A stretch of 35,977 bases of DNA from Diplocarpon mali. Its lineage: Eukaryota > Ascomycota > Leotiomycetes > Helotiales > Drepanopezizaceae. A program made the position numbers and the translations under genes. Each line of letters opens with the position of its first letter. Positions within the stretch are counted from its first letter, which is position 1. This document shows positions 21,884 to 34,414 of this stretch, in pieces. Location: NCBI GenBank assembly GCA_024741835.1, contig JAENRP010000407.1, positions 1-35,977 on the forward strand. The letters run 5' to 3'. The notes beneath the pieces are model-generated. The model was given only the letters and a program-made list of their open reading frames with translations. It made no database searches and was not told the DNA's origin.

Positions 21884-24025
21884 ATGATCATGGAGCCTTC
21901 CGATCCGCGACTAAGGGACCTGTTTAATGCTGATCCCGACTACTCCGACAACGGATACCACCAAGACTTTCATCAAGGAATCATCCAACCTTCTTCTGGC
22001 GCAGGGCCTATTATTATGATAATCTTTCTCGTTCCCTTCGTCTACCAGATCCTCTTGAATCTCGGCTACAACCTCCTTCCTCTTCCGGAGCTTCTATGGA
22101 ATATCCTCGTCTTCTTGACGCCATCACGATTATTAGACGCGGTTGAAACCTACCAGAATCCGCTCCGAATCACAAAAATCTCGCTCCAGCACATACCGTG
22201 GACACATGCTGCAAAAAGTGAAGCGATGCGGCGTATAATTGGCTTGGATAAACCTGGAGGGATTATAGAGTCAGTTGCGCAAGCTGGAAGGAGGAGACTG
22301 TCCACACTCCCTGTTCTTAACCTGGGTGCACAAGTGGATGGAAGGCCGCCGGGGCTGGGTAACTGGGATAATTCTTGCTATCAGAACAGCGTGCTCCAAG
22401 GGCTGGCATCGCTGGGCTCGCTATCAGGATTTCTCACGAATTCAATGGTCGAGGGGCCTGTGGGGGATATCGCAAAACCAGATATGAAGATGACGAGAGC
22501 TTTAGGAGAGTTGATTGCGACACTCAAGGACCCGTCAAACAATGGGAAGAGGATATGGACGCCGGCTACCTTGAAGAGCATGAGCAGCTGGCAACAACAA
22601 GATGCACAAGAGTATTTTTCGAAGGTCCTTGATGAAATTGACAAGGAGGTGGGCAAGATGGCTAGTTTGGCGATTTCTTCGCAAGGATTTGAACCAGAGA
22701 TATCTTCGGGCAGAAGTTTGACGGGTCCCGAGTCATTGACTATGTTTCGAAATCCGTTGGAGGGACTCATTGCGCAACGTGTTGGATGCACCAGATGCGG
22801 ATATTCGGAGGGTCTGTCTATGATCCCATTCAACTGCTTGACCGTCCCATTGACACGATCATGGGAGTGTGACGTCTCGGAATGCCTCGACGAGTACACC
22901 AAACTAGAGCAAATAGAAGGTGTTGAGTGTAGCAAGTGTACGTTGCTGAAATACCAGAGACTACTCGCAACTCTGGTAGAGAAGCAGAAATCGGCGCAAG
23001 CGGAAGACTCTTCTTACAAAGTAGCTCTAGAGAGACTGACAAGAGTCGAAGAAGCTTTGGAAGACGATGACTATGAAGAGAAGACACTATCACAAAAGTG
23101 CAGTATACCGTCAAAAAATCGAGTTTCGGCAACTAAATCGCGGCAAGCTGTTATTGCACGTCCGCCGAAGTCATTGGTTGTACACTTCAACCGCAGCATC
23201 TTCGATGAGATGACTGGCGAACTGAAGAAAAACCTCTCGCATGTCAGATTCCCACAGATACTGGACTTGGGACCTTGGTGCCTCGGTAGTTCCGGAACAA
23301 CCGAGGACCCTCTGAAGGAAGAATGGCTTCTGAACCCAGACAGGCCAATGATTGCCAGCACCAGAAAACCATCCAGGCTCGCAGGTCCTAACTACGAGCT
23401 TCGAGCTGTCGTAACACACTACGGAAGGCACGAAAACGGTCACTACGTATGCTACAAGAAGTTCCCCGTGCCTGGATCTGACGACGTTGAGGATGTCGAT
23501 AAGGACGAGCACAAAGAGCAGTGGTGGAGGTTGAGTGACGATGATGTTACCAAAGTGAGCGAAGACAATGTCCTCGGCCAAGGAGGGGTTTTCATGCTGT
23601 TTTACGACTACATCGCACCTGGGATTACCAAAAATCCAGTACTTGAAGCGCCAGACGCATTTAAAATCACTACAAAGGTAGATGAGCCAGAGATCCCGCT
23701 AGAAGTTGTGGAGTCAAGTTCAGGTAGAGAAAAGCCTATATTGTCTGATCTTACCGTAGCTGTAGACATTCCTCTTCCCGGCACAAATGACGACGGATTC
23801 TCCCAGAGCGACGATCAAGAATCGCTTACCACCCTGCAAGAAAGCATCACTAGTGTCTCAGAATGCGATGAAGATGAGTTATCAGAACAAGGGCATGCAG
23901 AAGAGTACCAGCCTGCAAAGGCAATTTTGGTTACACCGTATGTCAACAAGGCAGGCAACAGCCAAAACTCTGGAAAGGAGAACCAAAGAATTATGTCGCC
24001 TGGAGGCTCTCTGGTTATGGTTTAA
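21884..24025 (+). CDS. Membrane-anchored ubiquitin C-terminal hydrolase (USP family, Ubp16-like), 713 aa
   Basis: A single exon; the start is ATG at 21884, or the ATG two codons later (MEPSD). A hydrophobic segment at about 41-60 (GPIIMIIFLVPFVYQILLNL) suggests an N-terminal membrane anchor. The USP domain begins at about 155: Cys box PPGLGNWDNSCYQNSVLQGL with nucleophile C165 and oxyanion N160; zinc-knuckle pairs C302/C305 and C349/C352; His box RHENGHYVCY with H520; then WWRLSDDDV (D552) and GGVFMLFYDY. The acidic tail (about 600-713) looks disordered. The enzyme removes ubiquitin from proteins. The N-terminal anchor plus USP domain resembles yeast Ubp16 (mitochondrial outer membrane) and animal USP30; yeast Ubp1 also has such an anchor, so location is inferred. 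The box has DNSC in place of the more usual GNTC, but the catalytic residues remain. Confidence 0.92.
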   Translation: MIMEPSDPRLRDLFNADPDYSDNGYHQDFHQGIIQPSSGAGPIIMIIFLVPFVYQILLNLGYNLLPLPELLWNILVFLTPSRLLDAVETYQNPLRITKISLQHIPWTHAAKSEAMRRIIGLDKPGGIIESVAQAGRRRLSTLPVLNLGAQVDGRPPGLGNWDNSCYQNSVLQGLASLGSLSGFLTNSMVEGPVGDIAKPDMKMTRALGELIATLKDPSNNGKRIWTPATLKSMSSWQQQDAQEYFSKVLDEIDKEVGKMASLAISSQGFEPEISSGRSLTGPESLTMFRNPLEGLIAQRVGCTRCGYSEGLSMIPFNCLTVPLTRSWECDVSECLDEYTKLEQIEGVECSKCTLLKYQRLLATLVEKQKSAQAEDSSYKVALERLTRVEEALEDDDYEEKTLSQKCSIPSKNRVSATKSRQAVIARPPKSLVVHFNRSIFDEMTGELKKNLSHVRFPQILDLGPWCLGSSGTTEDPLKEEWLLNPDRPMIASTRKPSRLAGPNYELRAVVTHYGRHENGHYVCYKKFPVPGSDDVEDVDKDEHKEQWWRLSDDDVTKVSEDNVLGQGGVFMLFYDYIAPGITKNPVLEAPDAFKITTKVDEPEIPLEVVESSSGREKPILSDLTVAVDIPLPGTNDDGFSQSDDQESLTTLQESITSVSECDEDELSEQGHAEEYQPAKAILVTPYVNKAGNSQNSGKENQRIMSPGGSLVMV

Positions 24026-25603
24026 ACATGGGAAGTTGCAGAATTTTAATGTGGCACTAGTGGCGTCTGGTGTATTCGGGTTTTGGCGTGGCATAGCAAG
24101 GCGTTTGGCAGCTTTGGACGCTGTTTGAAAGCTGGGTTTTTTTTTCGGTGGAGGCAAGAGGATACATGGCTTATGATGTATCGGTCTCGGAATAGATATT
24201 CCGTCCAGCGCATGGCTCTTTTCGAGTACGAAATTCACGAAGCTGGTACTCACAAATCAATTTCTGACTCCAGTTTCTCGTGGGTACAAATATTCCTAAA
24301 ATGCTACTGAAGTTCTTTCAAATTACAAGTGGCCGCTCCAATTCTCTTTTGCTCAGTACTTGCTTGGAGTCGGTGAAAGGGGTATGTGTAGAGATTAAAT
24401 GTTGTAATCTGATCTTGGGTCTGAACCGGGATTGATCTTCACCATTGTTTAACTAGTTTTTATATTTCAAACGGTAATTCCATGTAAAACTCGCAGGTAT
24501 TGATACCGGTTTCTTATACAAGTAGACCAAGAGAATGTAAAAGTTGACATTTTCATGGATTATACATCTACGTGATAAAACTTTCATCATCTTGTGATAA
24601 TGAGTCGTATTCGGCGCTGGCTAATACGTTGCCTAATCTCGATTTGTGGAAATATATACAATTTTGCTGCAGTAAAAATTGCTTTCCCGTAACTATCAAT
24701 CTTGCATGGCTCTTTGCCAGCATTGGGCAAATGAGAAAGGCGGGCTGTCACATCGGCAACGCTTTCAATTCGGTTGCCAGTTTCCAAATAGGGAGCAGGA
24801 AAGTCTGCTGTCTATACTTGATTGCGTATATGCTACGTGACTCGGTCAGGTAGTATCTTATGCTGGATACGACGACACTATTGCTAGGGAAATGATGAAC
24901 GATAAACTCACCGGGCATAACCACAGACATTGGGAAGAGTGCCAGCAAGCGACTAATGGATCGAACATGTCCAGCATGTAGTTACCGGTACGCAACGCTC
25001 GATAACTCACAGGACGTCGCTCCACACTCGGGGCTGCATGTATCCAGCGCTCGTCCTGCTTTCTGTCAGATCGCCAGCAAGCAAGATACGCATCAACTCG
25101 GCATCGGTGCTACCGCTGTGCTCTCATAAGCCTTCCCGGGAGCCGGCAGAACCCATCGCCCGGTCCACGGGATCCTGTTGCTGCCACGCCCACCATAAGC
25201 TCTGCCATGCTGTGCGTGATGCCGAAAGCACCCGGGATCTGAGAGGTGTAAGCAGGCGTGGATCGTGGATGGGCGGTGGAGCACGGTACGGCGGAGACAT
25301 AGGCATGCTTCTCGGGCGCGGTGAGTGATCGGCAATCCTTGCCGACGTCCGGCTCATGGCAGTGCTTCAGTGAGGATCTCATCGCGGCTCTTTCTCAACA
25401 TAGAGGCGTGTATTTCCAAGCGAAGACAGCGGCCAGGCAGAGCGCAAGTGTACAGCTCGCAACCAAAGCTTTCACCCGTAGCAGCCCCCGGTAACTCCTA
25501 GGCGGTCGTCAGATGACAATCCTCCTCCGGAAAGCTTGCTGATGATACGAAAGGAAGACCCTTCCCTCGGTAGATAGGGAATGGACTGCCTTCGTTGGAA
25601 TCA

Positions 25604-25619
25604 CCGACGTCGACGTCGG
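25604..25619. repeat. 16-bp perfect palindrome (CCGACGTCGACGTCGG)
   Basis: A self-complementary 16-mer containing two overlapping GACGTC cores, the CRE/bZIP-type site. No gene start lies close by, so a role is unproven. Confidence 0.7.
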
Positions 25620-26000
25620 GTAGCGCTTCGTAAGCGAGTGTCGGCTTTGCGGTTTCCTCTGATCGTCTGCTTGACTCTGGGTTTATTGCTCACCCTTCGA
25701 CTCTGTTCGCCAGAGGCAGCTGTAATGTACAGATGGCATCGGTTTGGGCAAACCCCTATAGCAACGCTACGACGATTGCAGACGAGGTTAACCTCGGAGT
25801 GTGGCACAGCCAGAGAGGACTAATACCGTAGAATTTGTATGCAGATACTAGCAGTAAATAGGGCTTTACCAGTATCCAAAGTTCAGCGAAGTCGCAATGA
25901 GATGACGCCTTCTCGTAAATTCGAATGACTAACGGATATGTACGCCTAGCATAAACTTTTGCCGGGACCAGATTGCTGTAAATACTTCAAAAATGTAAAG

Positions 26001-26330
26001 ATGAATGAGACAGATTTGCTTTGTAACTTTAGCACATGTTCCACGAGCTCGCTTAGGGTTGTTGACATCACATGTGAGAAGTCATCACATTTGATGTTTT
26101 CAACTTCGCATCCTAAAATCAAGCACTTTTGCACTCAGACAAAAGCATCCAAGAATCTCCATGAAGCAGTCGCTTCTATAAATCCATCAATCCAGAAGGG
26201 TACTTTAGTTGTCCAATGTCTTGGACAATCTGGTTCGACCGCATTTATCCATGAAAACTTCATCGTAGAGGAAAAATATAGTACGTCTGATGAGAAAATT
26301 GAGGCGTTAATTTTTGGTGCAATCAGATAA
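26001..26330 (+). CDS. Hypothetical small ORF, 109 codons, doubtful
   Basis: ATG-opened and free of stops, with a mixed composition that is not low-complexity, starting MNETDLLCNFSTCSTSSL and ending EKIEALIFGAIR. I see no signal peptide, membrane segment or known motif. It may be a fragment of a decayed gene, since no neighbours or promoter features support it. Confidence 0.2.
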   Translation: MNETDLLCNFSTCSTSSLRVVDITCEKSSHLMFSTSHPKIKHFCTQTKASKNLHEAVASINPSIQKGTLVVQCLGQSGSTAFIHENFIVEEKYSTSDEKIEALIFGAIR

Positions 26331-29300
26331 ATATCTCAGTTCCCAAGCAGTCAACACGATTACTTTAGAGTCTTGCCTTGCTAGAGACCTTTGGTACTGG
26401 AATGCGTGTTGTTTCTCGCTCTGGTGTAAAGAACGAGCGAATTTGGATCAGGACTTGCGATGCCTACATCCGATTTATGTATCAAGGTGACTGAGTCTTA
26501 AATCATCTCCCGGAAAAATTTCCGCGGCAACGCCGATAACACCCCCGAGATCGTCCTTCCGTGCCTCTCGACACGCTCTTCCGCAGTCGAGAATTCCGGT
26601 CTTTGTCACCAACTTGAAGCAGGGTCTCCAGATGCCTTCTCTTTCGCTTTCCACCACTGCCGAAGCGTCTAGCAGACAAGTGCACACTGCACCGGCTTAA
26701 ATCCCATCTTTTGATCTCGCATCCGTTTTACGGTACCAAACACTGGACCTTGAGCGTCGGAAAGCTGTTTCCGAGGCTCATCGCCCCCCGCCCCCCGCGC
26801 GAACGTTGTAGTGAACATGATTACTACTACGCATGTACGGCCGAGACAGGTGCATAAGAACGGTGGGAGTGGCTTTATATTCAGAAAGACAACGTCTGAT
26901 GAAAAAGCTTATGATTCTGATTTTGATGTTGGACATTTGGACATGACTAATGCCTAGCTGTCAAAACAGATAGTAAGTTGTAAGGTCATACCTAGGGACT
27001 GGCTCTTACCCTGGCATCGAGATGGCCTCACACTTTTCAGTTGACTGGAAAGAAGTATTTGTGTGGTAAAAAAAATGTGCTAAATCAAACTAAGCGCATT
27101 GGCTTCTACAGTTCCGGTTCGACATGTAGTCAGGTCTTATCCGGTCCAAGAGGCTTTGCTGTCCCGCTTGAGAAAGCAACACAGTTTCTTTTGCTGCTTG
27201 CCCCAAAAATCAGTCCCTGGTATTTAGCCGTAGCGGAGATTGAGTAGAGATACCCTCGTACGAAGGGCGGGTTCCGGGAGATATGAAGTATCATTTGCGA
27301 CGCAAGCAAATATGATATGCCCAACGACTGCAAAAGATTCGGGCGGCGCTCTTGGATATACCTCACCGGCATCGCCCGATTGTGAAACAGCTCACCGTCA
27401 GCTCCAGATACGGAGTCGAGTTTCGGATGGATTCATCGCCAAGAAATGATACTTCCTAGAGCAGGATTGGAAGATCAGTTATCGGAACATTGATCTGGAT
27501 CAATCAGTAAGCAGAGAACATGTTCCGCGATTCGACTGGCATAGCTGCTCGCATCATGTAGGGGCACACAGCAAGCAGAAGAGAGAGTCTAAGATTGATA
27601 AACATGATTGATTGATGTGATTGATAGGTATGATGAATGGAGGCGACAAAGGGAGAAGAAGTGATGATTTTGCATCTGTGTCTCAGTAGGCAGGCTGAGG
27701 TAAGGTAGTGGCGGTAGGAGGTGGCGATGCAGCCACCTGGTTAAGATGGATACCGGTAAGAGACTTGGCAATAGGGTGAGTGTCTACGGGGCCCGGCCCA
27801 CTCACAACGACGCAAGTCTGAGTTGAATATAAATATAAGCTCAAGAGCGACGCTGGAATCTCATGACAGCCCAGGTCGGATCATTAGCATCACGAGCGAC
27901 ATCTCAAAGACGAAAACAAATTGTGAAGGCAAGTTTGGAGATTAGAGCTGTAGACATGATTGGCAGGTGAGACTCATGGCTTTTTATATATTGATTGGAA
28001 GGTCACCAACCGGTAAGTATCCTCGTTGGTGAAGAATAACAAACAAATCGGGCATTTCACGTGCAAGTTGAATCTGTAGTGCGGGAGGTGCGCAGCTGCG
28101 TTGTATTGATTGTTGAAGGCGGACGTAGCGTTCAAACCCGGTAATCCACTTCTTCACATATTTCAAAAGCGGCGCGCGAATTATATCCACGGGGCGACGA
28201 GAGACTCCGATCGCAGAGAGTGAGATTTTCTAAAACAGTCTTTTCCATCCCTTCCTTGGCAGCCAAAACTCCCTGCCGACTTACGCTCCGCAGTATTTCC
28301 CCGCAGTCTATGTGTAGTAATAATCGCAGGAATGGAAGATTACCTACTAATATGAGAATGATAGCGATTGTAACATTCTTGATCATTTGGTTGGCCTTGG
28401 TACCCTTTCTTTATTTACGATTGAGATTAATCATGTATATGTTACGTGTTCGCGAAAGGCAAATCAAGTCAAGAAGAATACAAGGGAGAGAAAAGAAGTA
28501 GGCGATAAAGTATATCTGTAAAGCTAGCAGCAGTTGCTTGCTACTTACTGGATTTCTATTCAACCAGCTACGATGAAAAGAATAAAAACACGTCTGGTGT
28601 GCCGATATATAGCCATTACAAATCAATCCTACGGTGAAGTACACATGAATTACCTCCCTCGCGCTACAGTGAATTGCTTTCGATCCAGAGTTTAGCTATA
28701 CATATCTACGGCTTTGAGCACGACGCCTTATTACTGCGCAGCATAAGGCGATTGGTGCTTTTAGCGGTCAAGGCATAGAAAGTCTAGTTTCCGAAACGCT
28801 GAGGCCCAAGAAACCATCGACCATTTTTAAATAAGTCGGAGATCCATGAAATATGTGCCCAGGCGTCTGCCCAGGCGTTGTAAGACAAGACAGACGACAA
28901 GGTGTCTGCTCGTCTCTGCGGTTGCCAATGAGGATTCGTACTTGACTGCTACTCTGCCATGATTTCGGACGCTCTTCTGCTATACGAGCAGAGTACTGTA
29001 TCTCGCTTTCCTCCTTGACGATGGGTATTGAGCTTTGTCTTCCTCTTGCTATCCAGCCCCGAGCGCATTCTGGCTGGGCTGGGCATCCAAGTTGCCCTTC
29101 CCCTGAGGCGGGCGCGTCTCTGTAAACACAGCTCTCCTACCGAATGATCTCTGCTCCTAGCCACATCGTATACTCATACACTGCGGTACGGTGGAATGCT
29201 AGTGCTGGCGATCTCTTCCTCGCAGATGATTTGGTGTGTCACTCCAGCAATCCCCCGTCCTCCCCCCCAAGGTCAAGCTGAGAGACGTGAGGGCCGGCCA

Positions 29301-29645
29301 AGCTATGCCTAGACAGCGCGAAATGCCAACTGAACATGCCAATGCTTACGCAGGCTGCGCATTTCTGATCAGCTCCAATCGACCCCATGCTTGCCAACGA
29401 TTTTGGCGCTGAAACCCATCAATTCTTGAGTCTCGAGGGGGCCAAGCCATGGCAAAGCGCACGGAAGCCGGCGCAGTTGATGCTGCCAGTAGCTGCTGAT
29501 ATACATAAGGAGGAGCTCCCGCTCGTCGGGCACGCCCGTGGTCGTCGTAATTGTCGTTGTCGTCGCCGTCACCGTATCGGACCGCCCTCCTCGATTGGAT
29601 TTAGATCCCAGACAGACCCCAAAAGACCAGATACAAAACTACGCG

Positions 29646-30505
29646 ATGAAGCCGTGTTCGTGGGACCGAGTCTTGGTCCAGCTGTTTCTCCTAGCGGCGT
29701 CTGCCACCAGGCCGTCAGCCGCTGCTCCGCCATTCGCAAATCCATCAGCGGCACACACGACAAGGATATTCACTCAAAGAGCCGCTTATTCTTCGGATCT
29801 ACACTTCACCCACCCCACCTTCAGTCGTCTCCTAGCTGGCGCTCCGGTCAACATCACCTGGACTGGGGCTTCTGGGCCCTCACTATTGACGGTGCACGGT
29901 GTGGATGATGACAGCTTCAGTGATGCCAACATTATTGCTGGTAAGTATCTACTACTATCACTCCATAGCTCCGGTCCCTTACTCACAAGATATACTCTAG
30001 CCGACATCACGGTGTCCTCTCTGGTGTGGATTCCACCTGCAGACACTGATGGAGTGTATCACAGCTTGCGGCTCAAAGACCAGCTCTCCGGCACGGTTGT
30101 CTACTCCGATATCTTCCAGATAATAGTCGAGGGGGAGCCAGGTCGAGGAACCGGCACAGAGTTGGTCCTCCGTTCCCGCCAACCCGCATCACACTAACAA
30201 GCCACAGTTCCCAGAGCCGACTGTCGATTGTCCCTCGAGAGCCCGCCCCATCACACCCCGAAATTTCTACCTCTGCCAAAATTTGGGTTGGGGTAGGATC
30301 TGCTTTGATCGTGGTTTCTGTCATCGGCGGTATCGTCGGCTATCAGTACTTCTGTCGCCGAGAACAACGAAAGCTCCTCGCCGTCTCTACGAGGCGCTCT
30401 AGCTCCGATCTCTTTTTCCGCGAAGAAATGTCACAGGTGGAAGCACCAGAGAAAGTCTACGTGCGGCCCAAGGAATATGCGGACGGGAGGACAGGTCTGC
30501 AATAA
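29646..30505 (+). CDS. Single-pass membrane protein with Kre9/Knh1-type ectodomain, about 249 aa, probably three exons
   Basis: The start is ATG at 29646, with a signal peptide over about 1-27 (VQLFLLAASATRPSAAA). A Kre9/Knh1-like domain begins at about 51: DLHFTHPTFSRLLAGAPVNI, TWTGASGPSLLTVHG, then SSLVWIPPADTDGVYHSLRL and DIFQIIVEG. Intron 1 (29941-30000) is exactly 60 bp with donor GTAAGT and acceptor CTCTAG; it is in frame and stop-free. The last part, in another frame, gives a transmembrane helix (WVGVGSALIVVSVIGGIVGY), basic RREQRK, and a cytoplasmic tail of about 50 aa ending GRTGLQ. A second intron must join the frames; 30165-30214 fits the phase and has CTAAC before TTCCCAG, but its donor GTCCTC is weak (30126 is an alternative). 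Kre9/Knh1 domains occur in fungal wall and surface proteins tied to beta-1,6-glucan. The sensor-like layout is inference. Confidence 0.7.
29941..30000 (+). other. In-frame 60-bp intron of the Kre9-domain gene
   Basis: GTAAGT at the donor and TATACTCTAG at the acceptor. Splicing joins NIIA to ADITVSSLVW. Retention would insert 20 residues (GKYLLLSLHSS and on) without a stop, so both isoforms could be made. Confidence 0.8.
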
Positions 30506-33438
30506 CACGATGTGTATGAGTTGTGATTTTTTTGCAACGACGCTGGACGTGAGCTTCCGGCTGTACAGAGATACCCTTTAATGAAAGCTTTGATAGAGAT
30601 GTTTCGCTGCGACAGTGATAGGGTCATTTACTGGTCTGGAGCAGCCCCAATTCAGAGCGGAGCAAGCGTATAGGAGCCCTCCTCTCTACAAGTACAGAGA
30701 TAGTATTATCCCAAGGACCAAGCAACGTCATAAGCACAATTAAGAGCTAGACTTTTGAATGGAGGCTACAGAGTTCGGATTACTTGGTAGAGTCAGTATG
30801 GGTAGAAAGCAGCTCTACCAAGGGGGCACTACACGTACTATACTAGGATCCCTAGGCTTAATGTCCTGATCTGCGACTTGTAGCTCGGGCGCGTATGGCA
30901 TCCCGTCTTAGCAGATATGAGCAGCTGGGCCCTGTTTGACTTCGTAATTTCCGGCAAATCTCTTGGGAAATTGGTCTGGCTGGGGAGAGAACCACTCAAC
31001 CTTTGAAGGAAGTTGCGGCTCGCCTGTCATGAAATCAACAAGTTCCCTCGCAGCACCCCCTAAGCGTGGTATGCAACTGACCACTGTGACGTTTCGGCTT
31101 TTCCCGCCTGGTGGAAAGACCGCTAGGTGTCTCAACTGCTGACCTTGCTCTGTTCAAAGATATTTGTAGCGTCTGTCTATATCAGCCTTTTGGCATTTGA
31201 CATGATTCCAAGTCGACTAATTTCTTGTCACGACCCCTAGGATCAAGCTGGATAGCTCGATGTATAATAGAGGAAGCTCGCTCGCGCAGTAGGAGATAGG
31301 AGATAGGAGCAAGGGATAGAGCAAGGCCGTCGAGAACCGAGAGAGTGAGTAAGGAATAGGGAGCAGGGAGGCAGGACAGGTATCTCACTTTTCCCTGATC
31401 CGAACGCCACAAGTCGCGAGTCCAGAGAAGCTAGAGCTGGCGGCCCCATGGCTGATTCGGGCGAGAACAATAGATTTCTACTTGATGAGCTTTTTCAGTG
31501 CAGTTGTACATCAGGCGTTGCATTCTCATCGGAGGAGCAGACTACCGTGAGAGAGAGCCGCTCTTCACCCTGGCAGGCGCTGAGAGGAGTGGCTCGTTTG
31601 GCGACTCTCGGCGAAGCTTGCCAAATTCTTCGAACCGAGCAAGGATTCGAGGTGTACCCAACTTTCCGACACAAAGGCAGAGCGAGCGACCTATCCTGAA
31701 CAGTCGGGTTCGGTCGGAAAAGTGTGGTTTGGATCGAGGAACCCTCGGGCCGGCCCGCCCCCGCGTTCCGTCTTGCAAGATCTAGGTCTGTCACGGCACC
31801 TATCTTTCGATGACTCCCTCTGCGATGTCGTCTGTGTGTTGCGCCGGCGAGCCTCCAGAACGCGACGGCGGGCCTATGCTGGGCGGTCCAGGCGCGCGGA
31901 AGGCATACGCGGATCATCTCGAACGTGTTGAAGAGGGTGCGGGAGCTGTGCCAGCATCACGCTACGACCCCAAACCCCATACCAGCGCACGGTCGTGACT
32001 TTGCACCAAGGTTGAGGATGTTGTGCTGTCTTGCACTGCGGGGTATACCCGGACGTACCCGGTGTCTCGGAACTCTCTTCCCGGGCGGCTGGGATCCAGC
32101 CGGGTCCGGTTCCCGGCCCGCCACTACCGGGCCGGCCCGGGTACGCCCGGCTCTGGGCTAGGTTCCGGCATACACAGTAGACGTCGAAGCCAAAGCCGTC
32201 GCTGCAACCCGTTTCTACGAGATCATACCCGGCCATCTGCCAACATCCGCTCCGATCGCTCCGATCGGGGCCACCCCAACTCCCCGAGCTGCTACGATAC
32301 TACAGCCCCAGGTCGAGATCAAAGTCCGGTCCACGGTCAGAGCAGCAAGCAGCCCTTGCCCTTGGAAATCTTCCCGGTTCGCTGACTTTCTCTCAAAAGC
32401 TTGGTCTACGTCTGCATACTCGAGTAAGTGGCAGTTTTCCTTATCTATACTTCTGCAGCAATTTCGAAAACCGACGTCATTCTCTCTCTCCCTCTCTCCC
32501 CTTCTTTACTTCTCTGGCGTTGGCATTGGCATTGGCTTTCATTTGGCTTTGTGCCAACCCAGGAGCTCGTGGTCGGGAAAGGCTTTCTCCCCTACACTCC
32601 AGGCCGGAGTGCTGGCCAATCAATATGGCCGTGAGGTAGCCAGCTTCTTTCTCCCGCCCCAGGTTTGGTTGAACCTCGCAGGCATCGTTAGTCAAACCCT
32701 GCTCAGCGACCGCCACTGCTCAGAGCACACAGGGTATGGCTGGACACTTGGCTTTGAAAATAGAATTTCGAAGCTCGAACCCTGAAAAGCTGACTAGCGC
32801 CCCTGAACACTAGGCCTCTATCAAAGCTATATTGGCTTGGGCTTCGCCCGTGAACTCTCCAGAGGATTTGAAATAAACCTCAACGAAGAACGATACTTTG
32901 ACAAGACTTCAGTTTCCAATACCGTGAAAACTCAACAGGGAGTCGCGCGACCCACCCACGATCACCGCGCCACGTATGCGAAATATCTTGGGAAATGGAA
33001 CTGCTCATCAGTCTGCTCGGTGGGTAATAACAATGTTGTTGGGTCAGCCCTAGTCAGGATGCTTTAGATTGAGTTGAGATAAGTCCTTTCCTCGGCCCGG
33101 CGAGCCCTCTGGAGAAGCCGAGTAGAGTCGATTGGAAAAGTAGAGCTTACAAGTACTGCAGCCAGTTACAGTACCGCTCAGTCCGTCCCATTCTGTTCCG
33201 AGATTAAGGATAGGCCCTAGGCGGTGGATCGCGCGACCTCGTTGGGTCTGTACGGGATTCGTCGTGGTTACCGAGTAGCTGACGCCCCCTGGCGGTGGGT
33301 TGTAGATCAGTGGGTACTGTCAACCCACACAGCCTGCGGCAATACTTGGGAGGAATCCAACGTTTGGGAGGACATGCTTTGCCGCATGGCAGCCGTGCGG
33401 CGGGACTGGGATTCAAGGCCTTACGGCTCATCGGTACC

Positions 33439-33546
33439 GAGGAGGAGGTCGAGGAGGAGGCTGAGAAGCCAGAGAAGCCAGAGGCAGAGGAGCCAGAGGA
33501 GCCAGAGAAGGCAGAGAAGGCAGAGGAGGCAGAGGAGGTCGGTGAG
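33439..33546 (+). repeat. GA-rich imperfect 6-9 bp repeat
   Basis: Variants of GAGAAGCCA, GAGGAGCCA and GAGAAGGCA follow one another. In one frame it would encode an EEVEEEAEKPEKPEAEEPEE-type run, but no supported gene surrounds it. Confidence 0.75.
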
Positions 33547-34390
33547 GCCCGACTCTCACGGAAACCTTCATGAGTTGTGAATGCGGCCAAATACGGGTCG
33601 ATACGAGCCCCCAGCCCAACCAGGTCTGCCAGATGCGAGAGGACAGCGCTCCAGCGACCGATGATCGGGTCCGAAACAAGACTTTGGGGCAGTCCAAGGA
33701 GCCGAACGTCGGCTGATCTCATTGGCCGGTCACGGTCACAAATGCATGACCGACGAAGGACTTTTACGCTTTTCCCGAGTCGAGTCGAGCACTCGACTGT
33801 GTACTCGGCACGCTCCACCGCATGTCCATTATCGAGTTGTCGAATGGATCAGTCCGCGGCCACGCCCCCCGGCCCCAACCTTCTTTCCCACAGCCTGTTC
33901 CGAGGAGGGGATGCGTGCCCGCGCGTCACGTTTCGCATCACGAGACTGGAAAGGCCTGCCGCCTGCCGCCTGCCGCCACGCTGTGTGCGTGTGTGTGTAT
34001 CTACCGAGCGTGAGACGCAGCTCGCTACGCGGTCCGAGTGAGCCCGGTGCCCTCAAGGCCGTCGAGGGTCACCGTGATCGGGTTTCCAGGCGCCAGGATG
34101 ACTGCTCAGGCAAGCATGCGGTGTACTCGGGACCTGTGCACATGTCCAGGGGGGTGGAATCTTAGGGGAGGATGCTGGCTCTCGAATGGGCAGTGTGCAT
34201 GCCGATTTCCCTGACCAGCCTTGGAACAAAGATCCGTCTGCATTGGGGTGTGACCCCGAGACGACGGCGACTCTAGACTGTGAGGCGGGGCGAGGTCGGA
34301 TTGGATCTCCAACTCCAGGGAGGAAGACCCCGAGGTACCGACCGAAGGTGTAAAGGAGTACGAGGAGAGGGCGAGGGGGCTAAGTCAAAG

Positions 34391-34414
34391 CTGCTGCTGC
34401 TGCTGCTGCTGCTG
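34391..34414 (+). repeat. Trinucleotide repeat (CTG)8
   Basis: Eight perfect CTG units, followed by GGGG. Confidence 0.95.

Larger units (their letters stand above)
24026..29645. other. Intergenic, 5.6 kb without a supported gene
   Basis: It contains a 109-codon ATG frame at 26001-26330 (reads coherently, for example ASKNLHEAVASINPSIQKG, unrecognised), a minus-strand coding-like stretch at 26680-26475 (TKTGILDCGRACREARKDDL, TTG-opened), a 63-codon frame at 28310-28501 with one hydrophobic helix, a GC-rich patch at about 25040-25340, and a 16-bp palindrome (25604-25619). None is strong enough to call a gene. Decayed genes are possible. Confidence 0.45.

Noticed and set aside
22381..22935. 184-codon minus frame
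   Set aside because: Shadow of the ubiquitin protease gene, which has clear catalytic motifs on the plus strand.
25110..25382. Minus frame containing AYTSQIPGAFGITHSMAELM, loosely like a transporter segment
   Set aside because: The flanking sequence does not continue as a transporter in any frame and the resemblance is short; GC-rich chance reading is more likely.
31448..31699. 83-codon ATG frame in good start context (CCCCATGG)
   Set aside because: No motif, signal peptide or plausible splice continuation; length is within chance expectation for GC-rich DNA.
33295..33573. 92-codon frame ending in an acidic EEEVEEEAEKPE repeat
   Set aside because: The signal is a simple GA-rich repeat with no similarity outside it; not enough to call a gene.
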